Shown here: positions 46,485 to 60,898 of the stretch, piece by piece
Layout: each line of letters starts with the position of its first letter
Numbering within the stretch: the first letter of the stretch is position 1
Assembly: GCA_035578155.1 (NCBI GenBank)
Contig: JAPWDM010000014.1
Span: forward strand, 11,511,501 to 11,575,500
Length of the DNA: 64,000 nucleotides
DNA from: Brachynemurus nebulosus
Lineage: Eukaryota; Arthropoda; Insecta; Neuroptera; Myrmeleontidae
Direction of reading: 5' to 3'
Translations under genes and position numbers: made by a program
Notes under the pieces: model-generated
What the model saw: the letters and a program-made list of their open reading frames with translations, nothing else
Databases searched by the model: none
What the model was told of the DNA's origin: nothing

Positions 46485-47326
46485 TTAATTATGGTTTATT
46501 CTTGATGCGACAGTATAATACGTATAATATGCAAAAATCTTAAATAAACAATAATTAATTTTCTCTGAGACATTCTTCTAAAAATATAAATTTATGTTAT
46601 GTAATTTATTAATCTAAAAATAAATTTCTTAATTTAATTACGTAGATAGATAAAATAATTTTCATACATCAAAAAAGGTGTTTATATTTATAATAAGGCA
46701 ACCTCTCTTTGAGTACTGTTGATTAAAGGATTTGAGCATCAAAAGGGGAAAACCGGAATATTGTTGATGTCTGTGTAGAGTGAAATAGGTAGCAAATTAA
46801 ATTATGATTAATATAGACAATGAAGAGAATGATGAAATTAAAATATCCCTATTTAAAAAATTTAAAATCTTTTATTTGATAATTAGATGGAATAATGAAA
46901 ATTTTTGACTTCAGACTTCAATATTGTTGAAAAATTCATAACCAAGGAGCCAGACTACAATATGATAGTTAGCATTCCGGCTGTCGCCAGTTATCAAACT
47001 TGGCAGCGAAGTCTCCCCACTCTCTATGGTTATATACATATTTAGAGTTTGTGTTTGTATGTGTAGCATAGTGGATGTTAGTATGTGTGATATTCGTTAT
47101 GTATGTGGTCGAGGTGCATGGTGGGAGTGGATACATACTATATGTATGTATCTGCTACTAACACGATCTAACAGTCACAGACATCATCTAACAATGCATG
47201 TTTACTCTTGTAGAGCCGATGGACGACTAGTCAGTAAGCAGTATAAAATGCAGCATATTGCAACTTTCGGACCACATATTTTTATATGTAGGCTTCATCT
47301 GTCTCATCCGTGTTAATAACTGTGTA
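46485..47326. other. Intergenic DNA, no gene seen
   Basis: The ORF at 47026-47316 is Cys/His/Met-rich from TGT/ATG-rich sequence and shows no domain. The remaining sequence is AT-rich. Confidence 0.45.
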
Positions 47327-47329
47327 TAA

Positions 47330-47794
47330 TGCCGGTTCTACACGATGCTACGAACACCTTCCAACATTGGACGTTCGATGGTTCATCGCATCGTGTGGCC
47401 GTTGTTCGAACCTACGAGTGTCCAATGTCGAGCGTCAAACATTCGCATTTGACCATGTCCCGTTCGATGTCGGTATTCTTGCTCCGAGTCAAAGGGATGC
47501 TTCGAACGTTTGAAGGTCAATGTTGGTTGCGTTGGTTGGTTCGACTCAGCAGCTGCACGACTTGTTCATGTGAAGAGAGACAACATCAGTGTATAACATT
47601 AGAGATAAGATCAGACAGATAACAGCCTCGCCACTGAATAAACGTTTGTACCAACACATCATCATTCGTATTGGATCAAACATTCGATTCACCGTGTAGC
47701 AGATACATTCGTAGCACCAACTATCGAACTTAATTGCCTCAAACGTTCGATCGAACGTTGGAAGGAACGTTCGTAGCATCGTGTAGAACCGGCT
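47330..47794. mobile_element. 465-bp PIF/Harbinger-like MITE
   Basis: Ends GCCGGTTCTACACGATGCTA and its exact reverse complement, flanked by TAA at 47327-47329 and 47795-47797. Several subterminal CGAACGTT/GTTCGA words. The ORFs at 47310-47872 arise from it. Confidence 0.82.
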
Positions 47795-47797
47795 TAA

Positions 47798-49027
47798 GTC
47801 ACAGAGGTATAAGTCCATACTTACTTGTGTAGACAAATGCGTATGCGCAATATATTTGTCAACAAGATACATTTATGTACAAAATTGTATGTGTACGTAA
47901 TTTTTTTCAATAAAAACGTTGTTCTATAAAAGTATGTGACGTAAGACGATTTTTAATTTTCTAGCTCTACTTCCATTTATTATTACATCTACATTAAGTA
48001 ATGGTACTCGATTACATTCAATTTCTAAGAACTTTCCGTTCCTACGGCCCCTCAAGTGGAAAGTTATCGAGAGATTGCTGTATATTTTTTAATTTTGTCT
48101 CAATTTGATCATTTTATACCTCATTTTGAGTTTTCGTTAATAAAATAAATAATTCTTATATTCGAAACAAATCAATCTTCTATTCTTTTCTAAAAATAAA
48201 CTGCAAATTTAAAATTTACATAAATGCAATAATAAAAGAGATAAAGCCAAGAAAACGGAAATTATTTAAATTCAAAGTGACGAAGCATGGTTAAACTTAA
48301 CTGAAATGAACCAAACAAGGAAACTTTCAAAAAACGTGATAAGACGATAAGGTTCATGAGAATTCCCTTAATAGTTCCCACCGCCCCCATTATTATGTAT
48401 ACTTTTTTAACGTATCTATGAATATTAGTAAGTGATCGTTATACAATAATGAAATAACTACGAGAAAGCTTCAAAGTGTTGCCAGATGATGAACATTACA
48501 ATTCAGGAGCTGCCTGGGTGGAAAAAAGGCGTAAGGGCGGCAATACGTTCTGGGAAAAGATCATTTCAGAGTTTGGGTGCCTAGTATGAAGGTGAAGACT
48601 GAAAAACTGGTAATTGTCATCTTATACAATTGGTAGCGCTAATAATATACTAACGTAAAAGCCCCCATTATGGAACGCGACACAATATTAGAACAATTTT
48701 GACATTTACATATTAATGAAGTTATTTCTGAAAGAAACGTCTGATAACAAAAATTATTATTAATAGAATGATTGTTTTCCAATTCAAATTCACCTCGCAT
48801 TTAATTTAATTATTTTAATCTATTGCTGACCAGATCAGTGGGAGTAATGGAGCATAAATTAAGCCATTATAATCAATTTATAATAATTTGTCAGTAAAAG
48901 TAATTAAACATATTTAACTGAAAATATTATGTTACTCTTCTTTTCGTCTTACCTAGCCTACATCTGGACGACAACTAACTTTTTCGGACGAAAACTAGGG
49001 AAATCCGTATATTTACCATTATTACAT

Positions 49028-49093
<66 letters not shown>

Positions 49094-50285
49094 ATTGAAC
49101 GTAATTTGTTATCATTTTATGTCAACTTAAAATAGACAATATATAGGCAATATTATTAGCATTAGATCAATTGAACATATTCTTTCTATGTCGCAAAGCT
49201 ATCAACTCACATAATTGGACGAAAACTAGCTAAGCTACCCTATGTATAGTAAAAAAATAAACATATTGATAATATTGCTCAATTCGATCATTTTTTCTTT
49301 TTGTTTCTATTTTATTTCGTAATAAAATGAAGAAATTTTTGGGATTACGCATTTTACTAAAAATAATAATATATTTTTTTCCTATTTTGTTCTGTATACA
49401 TACATATGATACATATATAAGCTCTATAGCTTTAGGTGCACATTTCACCATTTTTCTTAAATGTTTTGATGCAATATGTACCTATCAAAGTTTCACGTAT
49501 TCGAGGTGATCGAAAGTTGATATGATCTATATAATTTTGTTCGTTTACCTCATTTTTCTTTCCTCTTTTATTATTACTATTCTCTTATACCTACTTGCTT
49601 CGACGAAAAGTTCCAATATAACCGGTTCATTATGGGATATAAGAAAATATGGTAAAAGCTGACACGAAGAATTATCTGATAAACGAGTGAGAATTTATGT
49701 GGAATATTATTTTTTGAACATGTCTGACTTCAATTTGGGAACGAGTGTAAATTATTTTTGAGGTTATGAATTAATTAAAAATTTTGATAAGTTAACGTTT
49801 GTGTATATAAAGAATATATATTTATATTTATGTACAAAATCTGTGGTACAGACATTGTGTGAGAATTTTAGAGAGCCACTTCTTGTCCAGCTAATACAGT
49901 TTTATGTTCAACTCTGAGTTACGTATTTTTATTCAGACAATATCAAAGTTTTAAATTATGACGTAACATTATGTGAAAGTATTTCAAATCTTTTGCTTCA
50001 ACGCAGCTCTCAGATAAATTTTAATTTCCCCAGTGTTTCGTTCTTTATTCGATTATGTTTCCTATTTGATTAGGTAAGAAAATACTTCATTTCGTAAGAT
50101 CAGCCTTTTATCATGTGGAAGATATTTAATCATTTTGTTAATATCTTTATTAATACTGTTTATTGACAAATAAAATCAGTTTTCAATAAGTTCGTATATC
50201 TTATTGTTAATTTAAGCCAGAGCCAGAGTTACCCTAAGTGCTGCCCTAGGCAGCGTGAAAAATGCTGCCCCTGCCTTTTGCTTAA
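47798..50285. other. Intergenic DNA, no gene seen
   Basis: Besides the poly(A) tract, the ORFs at 49230-49451 and 49327-49509 overlap on opposite strands and are AT-driven. No other recognisable feature. Confidence 0.45.
49032..49092. repeat. 61-nt poly(A) tract
   Basis: Uninterrupted A run on the plus strand. GGACGAAAACTAG occurs at 48986-49000 and again at 49217-49230, bracketing it. Could be a retroposon tail or an expanded homopolymer. Confidence 0.85.
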
Positions 50286-50288
50286 ATA

Positions 50289-50610
50289 CCCCTGTCACAG
50301 CATCCTGTATAACATAGCGAATTTCCGTTTATAAAAATCCGTTTTTCTGTAATTTTTCCCCTTTTCCTCCTCTTTCTAATGGTGTAAATAAATGTCGCAA
50401 AAACTTTAAAACTTGAGAAAATTTTGGCAAAAAACTAATTTCTTTCACGAAAAATGACCAAAAAACCATGCTCCATTAATTCGACATGGTTGGCTAACGA
50501 ACTTGTCCAAAGGTGTGGGATTAATTATTATAAATATGATATATAAATTTTAATGAATATTATTTTCGGTTTCTAGGGACCTCAAAACAAATTTCTTCCC
50601 CGACAACCCT
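50289..50610 (+). repeat. Dispersed repeat family R1, copy
   Basis: Starts CCCCTGTCACAGCATCCTG after TA, with AACATAGCGAATTTCC, CTAATGGTGTAAA and GGTTTCTAGGGACCTCAAAA. The microsatellite position is reduced to ATAAATATGATATATAAATTTT. Confidence 0.75.
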
Positions 50611-50665
50611 AAAAAAGGCATATAACATACAAACATACATATGTGTGTATATGACTATAACAAGG

Positions 50666-50667
<2 letters not shown>

Positions 50668-50753
<86 letters not shown>
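50668..50753. repeat. (TA)n microsatellite with palindromic flanks
   Basis: About 43 TA units; the outer flanks AAGGTTATA and TATAACCT are complementary, so the block is a perfect inverted repeat. Confidence 0.9.
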
Positions 50754-50755
<2 letters not shown>

Positions 50756-50759
50756 CCTC

Positions 50760-52740
50760 AAAAATATTTCGAAACCATAAAGGATAAAGGAAATTGACGA
50801 AATGTTTGAAAGACCTATTCACCTGTATAGGTTAAACCATGGCCGGCTTAATAAGAGGGACTGGAGGGGTGAAAATGGGGATAAATGTTCTTGTACAGGC
50901 TGAATGGTTCAATGTATCAAATTTTCGCCATCATGAATAGAAAGAGCACGAAAAAATAGGGGATACGTTTTTTTTCGTTTTTTCGAAATATGTCTGGTAT
51001 CCAAGCCAAATAAGGGAAAAGAAATAGGGTAGATTATATTGCATTATTATTGGTTGCAAATACCTTCTATATTTTTTTTTTATTTTTATGTTTATTTTCA
51101 TCATGAAATGTAAATTTTTACTTTCCGATAATGATTCATATATTTTTCAGTACAAACTTAATTGGTAATTTAGTCATGTGTACATTTGGTTACTAATATT
51201 CGATATTTTTTTTACCTCGCGATCCACGGGTTGAAATTTATAAAATCTTACTTTATTTATTAAACCATATGAAAAAATTTTTTTGTCTCAAAATGCCGGA
51301 CTTTTTACTGCCAGCGATAAGTACAATAGATAAGATTACAAAAAAAGAAAAAGAAAAAATATAAAAATCCCAACATTAAAAAAAAAGTTACTCTAGAAAT
51401 TTACAAAATATAAATTACACTAAACTATGTCGATAAAATTGAACATTATTTAGACATATACCGTATTTCGGAAATCTGTCACAGATGGCGGCACCTGTAC
51501 CAGTGAATATACATATACATATTACAGCATTTTGAGTCGCCATATTGCAAGACGAGTTAACTCGTCTTAATCATTTAAAGAGTTAAATGTGTGACAATTA
51601 CTTTGAGTATTCAATAAATAAGGTGTCGTTTTGTAAAGAAAAATATTTGTTTTATTATTAAGAAATAAGTTCTTTTCCATGCTATGTTGTATATACAAGA
51701 ATCATGTAAAAACGCCGTGTTAAAAGACAATTACTTGTAATATGAATATCCTAATAGCTTTAGTTCAATTATCCGGAGCTTATTTTCATAATTATAGTAG
51801 TTATCCTTTGTGTGCCTATTGAACTTAACAACGGTAGTAAGTTACGCCTACCAATATCAGGTGTCAAGGTGCTTACATGGGTGTACAGTTTAAACGGTTT
51901 AAGTGTCGGAAGTACGTCTGTTGTTACTATATCCGCTCGTATTATTTATGTACGTGACATTAATCGTCTTTAGTCATTTACAGTGTCATGTTGCCATACA
52001 AAATCTTAGTTAGATAAATGTATTAACTCCTTTACGGACTAGTAGAAGGTTAAAAGGTAATATACGTAAAAATAATCTTTATTTATAATGGCTTACAGGG
52101 ATGTATAAGTTTGCATATATATGATTATAAAAATTAATGGTAAAAATTAATTCAATTTTTAAGGTTTCGTACTTCATAAAATAACTTTTGTGTTCGTTCG
52201 TCCGTCTGTTGACCTCTTTCGAAAATTATGCAACGTAAGAATTTGAAATTTGGCATATTAAGTCCTAATGACGTGCACATACATCGCCAGTTAACAATTA
52301 CAAAAAAAATTCCTTTAAAAACAGTTTTAATTAATATATCGTGTGAGGTACCTATTATTTAAAAGAGGATTCCAAATTTTTTTTTTTTTTTTAAATTTTG
52401 GTTCAGTGATTTTAATGACATAGCTCGAAATCAGCAAAGAATGTTCGTGCGCCCCCACCCCCTGCGCCTTGAATATAAAAATAAAAATTTGAGAAATAGT
52501 GGCTAGGAGAAATTTGCAACATTCTTAGAAAATAATGGACTGAAAGAATGCACCATTAAATTTGTTAAGGACACTATTTAAAATTTTAAAATTACAAAAT
52601 AGAAATGATTTAGAAATTTTTTTCCTCTGACATGATATTTTCAATTAAATATAAAACTAATTTAAAAATTTATTTTAATATAAAATATTACATATCACTT
52701 TACAATAACTGAATTTAGTCGTTCCAGTATAAAATATCTG
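50760..52740. other. Intergenic DNA with worn interspersed repeats
   Basis: 52160-52300 carries GTTCGTTCGTCCGTCTGTTG and AATTTGAAATTTGGCATATTA, phrases typical of dispersed insect repeats. No coding region seen. Confidence 0.5.
51549..51568. repeat. Perfect 20-bp palindrome
   Basis: AAGACGAGTTAACTCGTCTT reads identically on both strands without a spacer. Too short to classify. Confidence 0.8.
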
Positions 52741-52841
52741 TTGGTCTTTTAAACATGTTCATAGGATCGAAGGATCTAGCCCAAACGGATCAAATCCTTT
52801 AAAAGTGATGGATCACTAACAATAAGCATTATAGTTAGCCG

Positions 52842-53129
52842 TAGGGCCGGATTCACCTCTATGGAGGTCCCGAGGTACCTACTTCTAATATGGTGGCCCC
52901 TGAATACGTCACATGTTGAGGTCCCTTGAGTACTTTTGTGGAGGCCCGCCCCCTTGGAGAATTTTCTCGAAAAATATGGCTGCGTGCAAAAAAAAAAAAA
53001 AAACGAATATCGTTTATCCTTTTTGTTCTACTCCTCAGTTTTGAAATTTTATTCAATTTTGTGGAGGCCCCTATTGTGTGGGGATCCCGGGGCACGTGCC
53101 TTAAGTGGCTTTATGTAAATCTGGCTCTG
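52842..53129. mobile_element. 288-bp hAT-like MITE
   Basis: Left end TAGGGCCGGATTCAC and reversed right end CAGAGCCAGATTTAC, flanked by GTTAGCCG (52834-52841) and ATTAGCGG (53130-53137), 6 of 8 matching. TTTTGTGGAGGCCC is repeated at 52935 and 53059. Surrounding sequence (52760-53310) repeats GGATCAAATCC words and may be an older element into which this one inserted. Confidence 0.65.
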
Positions 53130-53310
53130 ATTAGCGGAAAACGGATCCGAACTAGTCCTGTCAATTTTTAACGGATTTTTATTTTGTGTTAGTGTTCTAA
53201 CTTTTAATCTATTATTCCAACGGATCAAATCCGTTGGAAGTGGTCTTATAAGATCCGTAGGACTCAACCTGCCAGATTAAATCCTTTAAAAAGTCCGTCC
53301 GTGTACGGCT

Positions 53311-55319
53311 ATACCTATTGAGAAATAGAATGGGTTATTTGAAATAAATTACATACAGAAAAAATATGATTTACAGATTTTTATTATTAGTAAAAATAAA
53401 AAACAAACAAACACCAAGATAAAATTTTGAAAATATTGAAATTCCTCTATACTAACTTGAAAAATGACATCTATGTAGGTAAATACAATTGTACAGTAAG
53501 TGAGAAATTTATGGTTTGACCTTACGACGGGGCCGCGGGATGGGACAAAACGGGGTGAGGAGATGTATGAGTACAGCAGTGAAACGGACGCACAGTTTGA
53601 ATTTCGATCGACAAAGATAAAATGATACAAAATGAAGGTTTGATATATGAAATGAACTTCAACTAATAGCATAGAAATCGTTGTGCTGGAAAACAATTTA
53701 TCATATTTGTAAAACGGGGAGTACATATCTATCGAATGATAAAGATAAATATATGTATTATGTATTTGGCACTGAATGTATAATAGTATGAGTTCAATAA
53801 GAATGTAAGTGTAAAATTAATTGAGTATATTTTTTGATACTGGAACATAGAATTGCATGTGTGGTAAAATAGAGGATTGACTCTTGAGTTATCAAAGCTT
53901 AATAATTCATCACAAGAAATTCACATACAAGGAACTAAATAATAGGTAGATTTTTTCGCTGCAAGGCTGACCAGGGTCGTAGAGGAAATGGTAGGCCCCG
54001 GGGAAAAATTAAAAAATTTTTCTTCAAAAAAGTGATGAGTACAAAAAAAACTTTTTTTACTTTTTGCCGAGCTCCCTACCGTAGCTACGGCCCCCTCTTC
54101 AAGTCCGGGCTCCGGGACTGCAATCCCGGCTACCCCACCCTCTCGTCGGGCTGACAAAGCTCTCAAGTTTTATTAAGGCGTTACATCTAACTGATTTACC
54201 AAAACATCAGACTTTTCAATTTGAAGACGCTTCACTGTTTAGTTTCTGAGATAATGTAAAAGGAAACTATAGAAAAATGTTATTTTATTATTAGGTATTT
54301 TGTTCACAACTTACTAATATAGCTATACTACGTGTGTACAATATTAAATGTTCTGTTGGTATCGAGGCTACTGAATACATACAAGTGTGGAAAAAAAACC
54401 AACATTACTCTAATACTGATTGTCAGTTTTATTAATTCACAACCTTGTATACTTCGATATCCCAATAAAATACCTTAAGGCGTTACATCTAGTTGATTTA
54501 CTTCTTTTCTTTAAGAAATCAGACTTCTTTTTATAAATTTCTTTTGTGAACCAAAAAAAGCAAACAAAATGAAATTTTAAGGGTTTATTCTATACATATA
54601 TTCAAGTATATATTAAAAAAATTTTAAATAAAAAAATGGAAGCTCAAACGCGATTATCTCGAAACTACATCTTTTAAACATAGCGAAACCAAAACTCGAA
54701 CAATTTTCTTATCTTACAAGTAAAATCTAGCGAAGTACGTAGGATTTTTATGATTGGTTGATTATTATTAGAGTTTTAGTAAACAAACTAAATTCAATTT
54801 TTTAGTGAAAAAATGGAAAAGACTTTTCAGTTTGTTTAGAAAAACTAAAACCAGTTCTAATTAAATGTAACCCAAAAGCAGTAACGAATTCTGACGCACA
54901 AATTTACATCGATTTTCTCTGTTCTCATATAGTAAATAATGTTTTTCAGCAGGACAAGTTGAAAACAGTACATTCCGAGTAATAAATATACCAAATTTAA
55001 TAATTTAATAATAAAAATAAAACTATTTTCTCGATAGAACTATTTTCCCGAATTTTAAGTCAAGCATTAGTTTTGTTTGAAGCCTTATTGAATTAAAGAG
55101 ATATGTCTGCCAATTTTAAATTATGAAAAAATTAATAATAGATTAAAAAATCTTATGTGTCGTCTTTCTTCTTTAGTAATTTGTCTTTTTAAAGTAGACA
55201 GTATGTTTTATTGTCTTATTGAGACTTGAGAGCTGACAGAATTTTCTGACATGTTGGAACGTATATTAACAGCGTTTTTGTAATTTTGATTATTATTCAT
55301 AAGTATAGAATGTTTCAGA
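53311..55319. other. Intergenic DNA; GC-rich patch and a direct repeat
   Basis: 53966-54155 contains a GC-rich patch with GTAGGCCCCGGGG and CCGGGCTCCGGGAC, probably a repeat fragment that yields the ORF at 53921-54166. TTAAGGCGTTACATCTA plus TGATTTAC occurs directly at 54174 and 54475. No gene. Confidence 0.45.
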
Positions 55320-55570
55320 ATAAGATAGGTCTTGCTACTCTTTACTTACACTCTGTATACACAAAATTGCTCAAAATACCATGTTCTGGGCATCGGATGT
55401 GTCTGGCTGAAGAATTCATCCCAGATTTTTGTTCTTTCAACGTTTTCACTAAATTATGTATACACGAATGTCATTTTCGATTTCTAGGGACCTCAAAACA
55501 AATATCTGTCGCACCATGAGATTGACTGTAATAGCTGAATTTTTCAATCGAAAATTCGTTAAAAATCAGA
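55320..55570 (+). repeat. Dispersed repeat family R1, worn copy
   Basis: Contains CCATGTTCTGGGCATCGGATGTGTCTGGC, then GATTTCTAGGGACCTCAAAACAAAT and GTAATAGCTGAATTT in the order seen in the 24227 and 59240 copies. The 5' end is missing. Confidence 0.65.
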
Positions 55571-57589
55571 AGTACGTAACAGAAACTACAATTTCAGTTT
55601 ATTTAAAAGAGAAATCGTACAACATTTATTTGAAAAATAAATAAATATCTACATATTATATAAATATGTTGATGTCAGGTATGCGTACGTTATGGATAGG
55701 ATAATATTTGGAGTATAAAACCCCTATTGTATGATAATCAATTCAAATTGAAACACGACAAGGCACACCACACCGGGCTGGAATAGGCAACAAGGAGAAG
55801 TGGAACACAAGAGAAAATAAATATGATATGTGTTGCCAACATTCTCGTGACTACTGACTATCTATCCATCTTCCTTTTCGTTTTCCGGATAACAAATTGA
55901 AACATTTGTTTGAATTTTAATAAAACCTTTAAAATGTGTATGTATAAGTGTATGTGTGTCAAATTTCATGTACAGGATGTTACAGATGTTGTTTGACATT
56001 GTTTTTTGGTTCGATTTTTAATTGAACCCATTCCCATCATTACCGAAAACTGTTTTCCCGTGTATGCGCTCATTTATATTCATCAAGTTTTTTGTGTATC
56101 CGAACAAGTTTTGTATGTAATTTGGTGTGTATTGTGTGCTGGAATTGATAAATAAATTTATTCAAGAATTTTACAATGATACGAGGGAAATTGAAGAAGT
56201 GGAATGGGAGGGTGGGGGGGTGGAATGTATGATGTGCTGTTTTCCACAATTGATCAATTATTTTGAATGAATAATTGATATTGGTAAATTATAAAAACAA
56301 ATATTGATGGAAATTAAATTAAACATTGAATGATATGTGTATTTAGAACGTACAATAACATGTTTGTTTATGGATTTCTTGTAAATTTCCAAGCCAATTT
56401 TTGTACTTTATTGAATTTAACTAGCCGTATATCCACCCGATGGGATTTATCATCGACAACAACTCAGAATGTCCCTACCTTTAGACATACGATTTTAATA
56501 GAATGTTAATCGAATCGAACGAAAATCGCATAACAATTGAATGTGTAAACCGAAGATGGAATTGTGATCGTATTGCCTTCGATTTTGAAACGATTTTTAT
56601 AAAAATAGATTGTAATCCAAATTTAGTTCGATTTTTTGTAAATCAAAATGACGCCAACTGAAAATATTAAGAAAGATCATGTGCATATTATTATTATTTT
56701 AAAGATTAGTGTGTGTATAATTTACTTTTTCATTGACATTTCAATTTGTTCAATTTTTAATAAGATTAAAAAATAAAGAAAATTCAATTTTTTCGTTGCC
56801 ATTTTATAATATTTCATATATTATGTATATTTTATACAGCAAATATTCTTTTTATAATACACCCTGATCAGATAGAAATGCAATTATATTGCCATCTCTT
56901 ATTAAAGACAAATTCAGAATATACAGGTTGATAACTACGACTTGCGATTTCGATGTGTATAGAATACAAAGGTATATGATAATTGTTTGCAATACATTTT
57001 AGTGCAAAATATTTAATAACCAGTTAAAAATTTATACTTTTATAAAAAATAATTGTATTTCGTATTAAAAATGCATTTCATATTTAATACATGAAACATC
57101 CTGTATACAAATTATATATTCGTAGTACATGTTGAAATAAATAAAAAACATATTTCTTTCTTTCTTAAAAAGATTACGAAATATGTTTCTTTCTTTCTCG
57201 CACGTGTATTATAAAAAGAATCATTACTGTAATTATTTTTATTTAGGTATAATGATATATTATGATCGCAAGCTCAAAAGACCTCCAGAAACTGAGGTGA
57301 GGGGAACACAAATTGTATTATTTCCATAGTTACCAACCAAACCAAGTAATTATGTTTTTATGAGTGAGTAAACTTCTATTAATTTATTAATATGATAGAC
57401 AAAGATGAATGCAGATGTAGATAAAAAAGTTCTTTTTAGCTTGCGCCCATTACATATAAATTTAGGGAGGTTATGTGAATACTAAAGAACCTAAATAAGC
57501 TGATATTCTTATGAAGCGCCACTTTCTTTTTTTTAAATCGAAAGAAGAAATCGTATATGTATCAACCCAAAAGTATCACTAAACGATTT

Positions 57590-58100
57590 TTATTTCGATT
57601 TTCATCCAGTCAAAATTGTATGCATGTCTAAACGCTCCCTTAAATAACATATTACTTATTTTAATAGCCATAGTAACATATTTTGATACATCTCTAACTT
57701 TAAAAATGACGAATTTCTATACAAATTTTCATCCCGTATTTAACCCACTTAAGGGGCGAATTTTCAAAAATCCTTGCTTAGTGCTCACCTACGTTACATA
57801 GGGAACTCCTATGCAAAATTTCATTCTTCTAAACCCAACGGTTTAGCCTGTGCGTTGTCTGTCAGTCAGTGTCTAGTTTATTAAATAGATGTAAAATTTC
57901 TTAAAGTTGCACTAGTAATTTCAAAGTCCTAGTAATTTTATAATCCTAGCTAATATTATAAATGCGAAAGTGAGTTTTTGTTTGTTTTTCTTTCAACATA
58001 GTTTAACCAATCGACTTAAAACTTTCCACAGATATAGCTTGGGGACAGAGAAGTATATAGACTGTCTTTTAATTCAAAATTGCAACTTTTAGTAGTGACA
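57590..58100. repeat. Worn interspersed repeats resembling non-LTR retrotransposon tails
   Basis: 57700-57880 has CATCCCGTATTTAACCC, GGGGCGAATTTTCAAAAATCC, GCTCACCTACGTTACATAG and GCCTGTGCGTTGTCTGTCAG, similar to tails of RTE-type elements in other insects as I remember them. 57955-58060 has AATATTATAAATGCGAAAGT and GTTTGTTTTTC, another widespread insect repeat phrase. Classification is from memory only. Confidence 0.4.
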
Positions 58101-58587
58101 CGGTACAAGTATACTCTATATGTACTAATTTAATATCGTAATTTCAATCGTCACGTGAGGGAAGCCGCGGTAAATACTAATTGAAGTTGTTTTGTTAATC
58201 ATAGTAAGCATTATACTATTTATATATTTTCAAAAGAATTTATAAATAAAAAAGTTGGATTCTCCCCCTATCTTGCTTCATCTATATGAGGCAAAACGAG
58301 ATATCCAACAGAGCAAGACATTAGATACGTACAGCTTGTTGAGTTTTACTTGGCGGGTCACAAAATCGGCGCAGAAACCTATTTGTGTAAGTACTATTGC
58401 AGTGCTGTAGTAGTATTTGTGTACTTACCCTCTGTAGATATGCTTATACACACTAACACATATACAGATATGCGTGAGGTTCAAAGTCCAGCCGCCAAGT
58501 AGAAATGAACAAGCTGTATAATATTTTTATCCATTCTGCTCAAAAGACACATCTATTTAATAAAAAAATAAATAAACTATTAAAATA

Positions 58588-58894
58588 CCCCTGTCGCAGC
58601 ATCCTGCATAACATAGCGAATTTCCATTTACAAAAGTACGTTTTTCTTGGAAACTAGTTGATATAGAGTAATTGTAAATAAAAAAACCTTCTTTATGTGA
58701 TTTTTCCGCCTCATTCCGCCAAATTTTTTTCACGAAAAATTTCATTTCACGAAAAAAATTTAGCGGAATGAGGCGGAAAAATCACATAAAGAAGGTTTTT
58801 TTATTTACAATTAGCCTATATCAACTAGTTTCCGAGAAAAACGTACTTTTGTAAATGGAAATTCGCTATGTTATGCAGGATGCTGCGACAGGGG
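58588..58894. mobile_element. 307-bp near-perfect palindrome (foldback form of family R1)
   Basis: Starts CCCCTGTCGCAGCATCCTGC, ends with its complement, and TA lies outside both ends (58586-58587, 58895-58896). The arms are about 150 bp with very few differences and meet at 58735-58750 (TTCACGAAAAATTTCATTTC). Shares the R1 end and GCGGAATGAGGCGG with 10290-10532. Confidence 0.85.
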
Positions 58895-59239
58895 TATTGT
58901 TATCTCTATAGTTGTTTGTTAACTCTATAGTTGTTAACTCTACAGCCCTCTGGCGTTTATTCAATATGGATGTACAACTCAATAATTATTCAATCACGTG
59001 TTCAATTCAATCACACAACGATATTATTACGTCATCTCCGATGACATAAAAAAGATGGCATAATGCGTGTTTACCACGCACTTGACAATTTTTTTTATTT
59101 TGTAATTTATTATGTACATATTGTACATGCATATAGATCTTTGACGAATATATTGGTAGTACCGTAGCATATATTATTATGTACATATGTACTAATTCTA
59201 TATATCGTCATTTGACTTCAGTAACAAAATTATATATAT

Positions 59240-59808
<569 letters not shown>

Positions 59809-60898
59809 AACCAACGGAAATTCAGTCCCATTGATATAGGTGAGGAACCAGATCGGGTTCAGCTGGAATGTATGCGCCATTTTACCCCACCTTGCCCTAT
59901 CAGTAGTTTGTTAGAAATACATTTGTCACAAGAAAAATATATCATAGGCATTATGAACTTCAAATTTTAATTTTTTGTAACACAAAGTGTAGTATGTTAA
60001 AGTCACCATCAATAGGACTTTACGGTACCATACAAATTCGCTCACAAGACTTAAACATCAATTCTCCATCAGAATTCAAAAAGATTAAAAACTTTAATTA
60101 AAGCTACATTTTAGCTATTAAATTCTGGTAGTTTATATAGAAATGTTCAAAATTTCATTTTTTATACAGAGAATATATTTTCGCTATAATAATTATAATT
60201 TTATCATAATTTCATTTCCCATGTGTACAAAAATGGTATAAAATTTATTTTGCAGACAAGACACAACTTTTACTTTTCTACCTGAACCAATTAACAAAAA
60301 GAACATTTAAATATTTAAAGAAAATTTGAAGTTTTCCCTCATATATTTTGACACACAAGTACATAACCTTAATAAATATTTAATTCACATATAATATGAA
60401 CCTAACCTAGCAACATATGTAGCTAAATTCATACATATACAATATCTTTACATGTCTTTTCTTTGCATATTTAATAATGAAATGAAATTATAACAAGTTG
60501 AGTAATAATTTTGAGCTTTGCACGTTCACTTAATGAAATATTTTCATTTCCAAAAGTGACATAAGTATGTATACGTTGTATGTGGATAATAATAATTTGA
60601 ATAGTACAAAATTTTGAAATTAAATTGTTTGAAGAAAGATTTCTCTACATGTTCATTTATGTATGGAAAGCGGGCAATAGAATGATACTAATATACAAAT
60701 ACTATAGGTTTGTACAGTTTGGAATTTGTAAAATGAATTGGAATGATAAAGAGCTATATGAAATTAATTGTGTTTTCATGAAAATTTATGTCGTATTTAA
60801 TGTGCTGTATCTACGGTTGGGCGATATTATTCGATGTTTTAAAAATCTTGCTGTTAGAAATATATGAAAAAAATTTGGGGGACAGGTCTACTCACACT
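59809..60898. other. Intergenic DNA, no gene seen
   Basis: AT-rich. The 80-residue ORF at 60625-60867 has no recognisable domain or neighbouring splice context to support it. Confidence 0.45.

Noticed and set aside
47310..47872. Three overlapping ORFs near 47.5 kb
   Set aside because: Inside the TAA-flanked MITE, on both strands, without conserved motifs.
60625..60867. 80-residue ORF, possible small gene
   Set aside because: AT-driven composition, no domain, no signals of transcription or splicing nearby.
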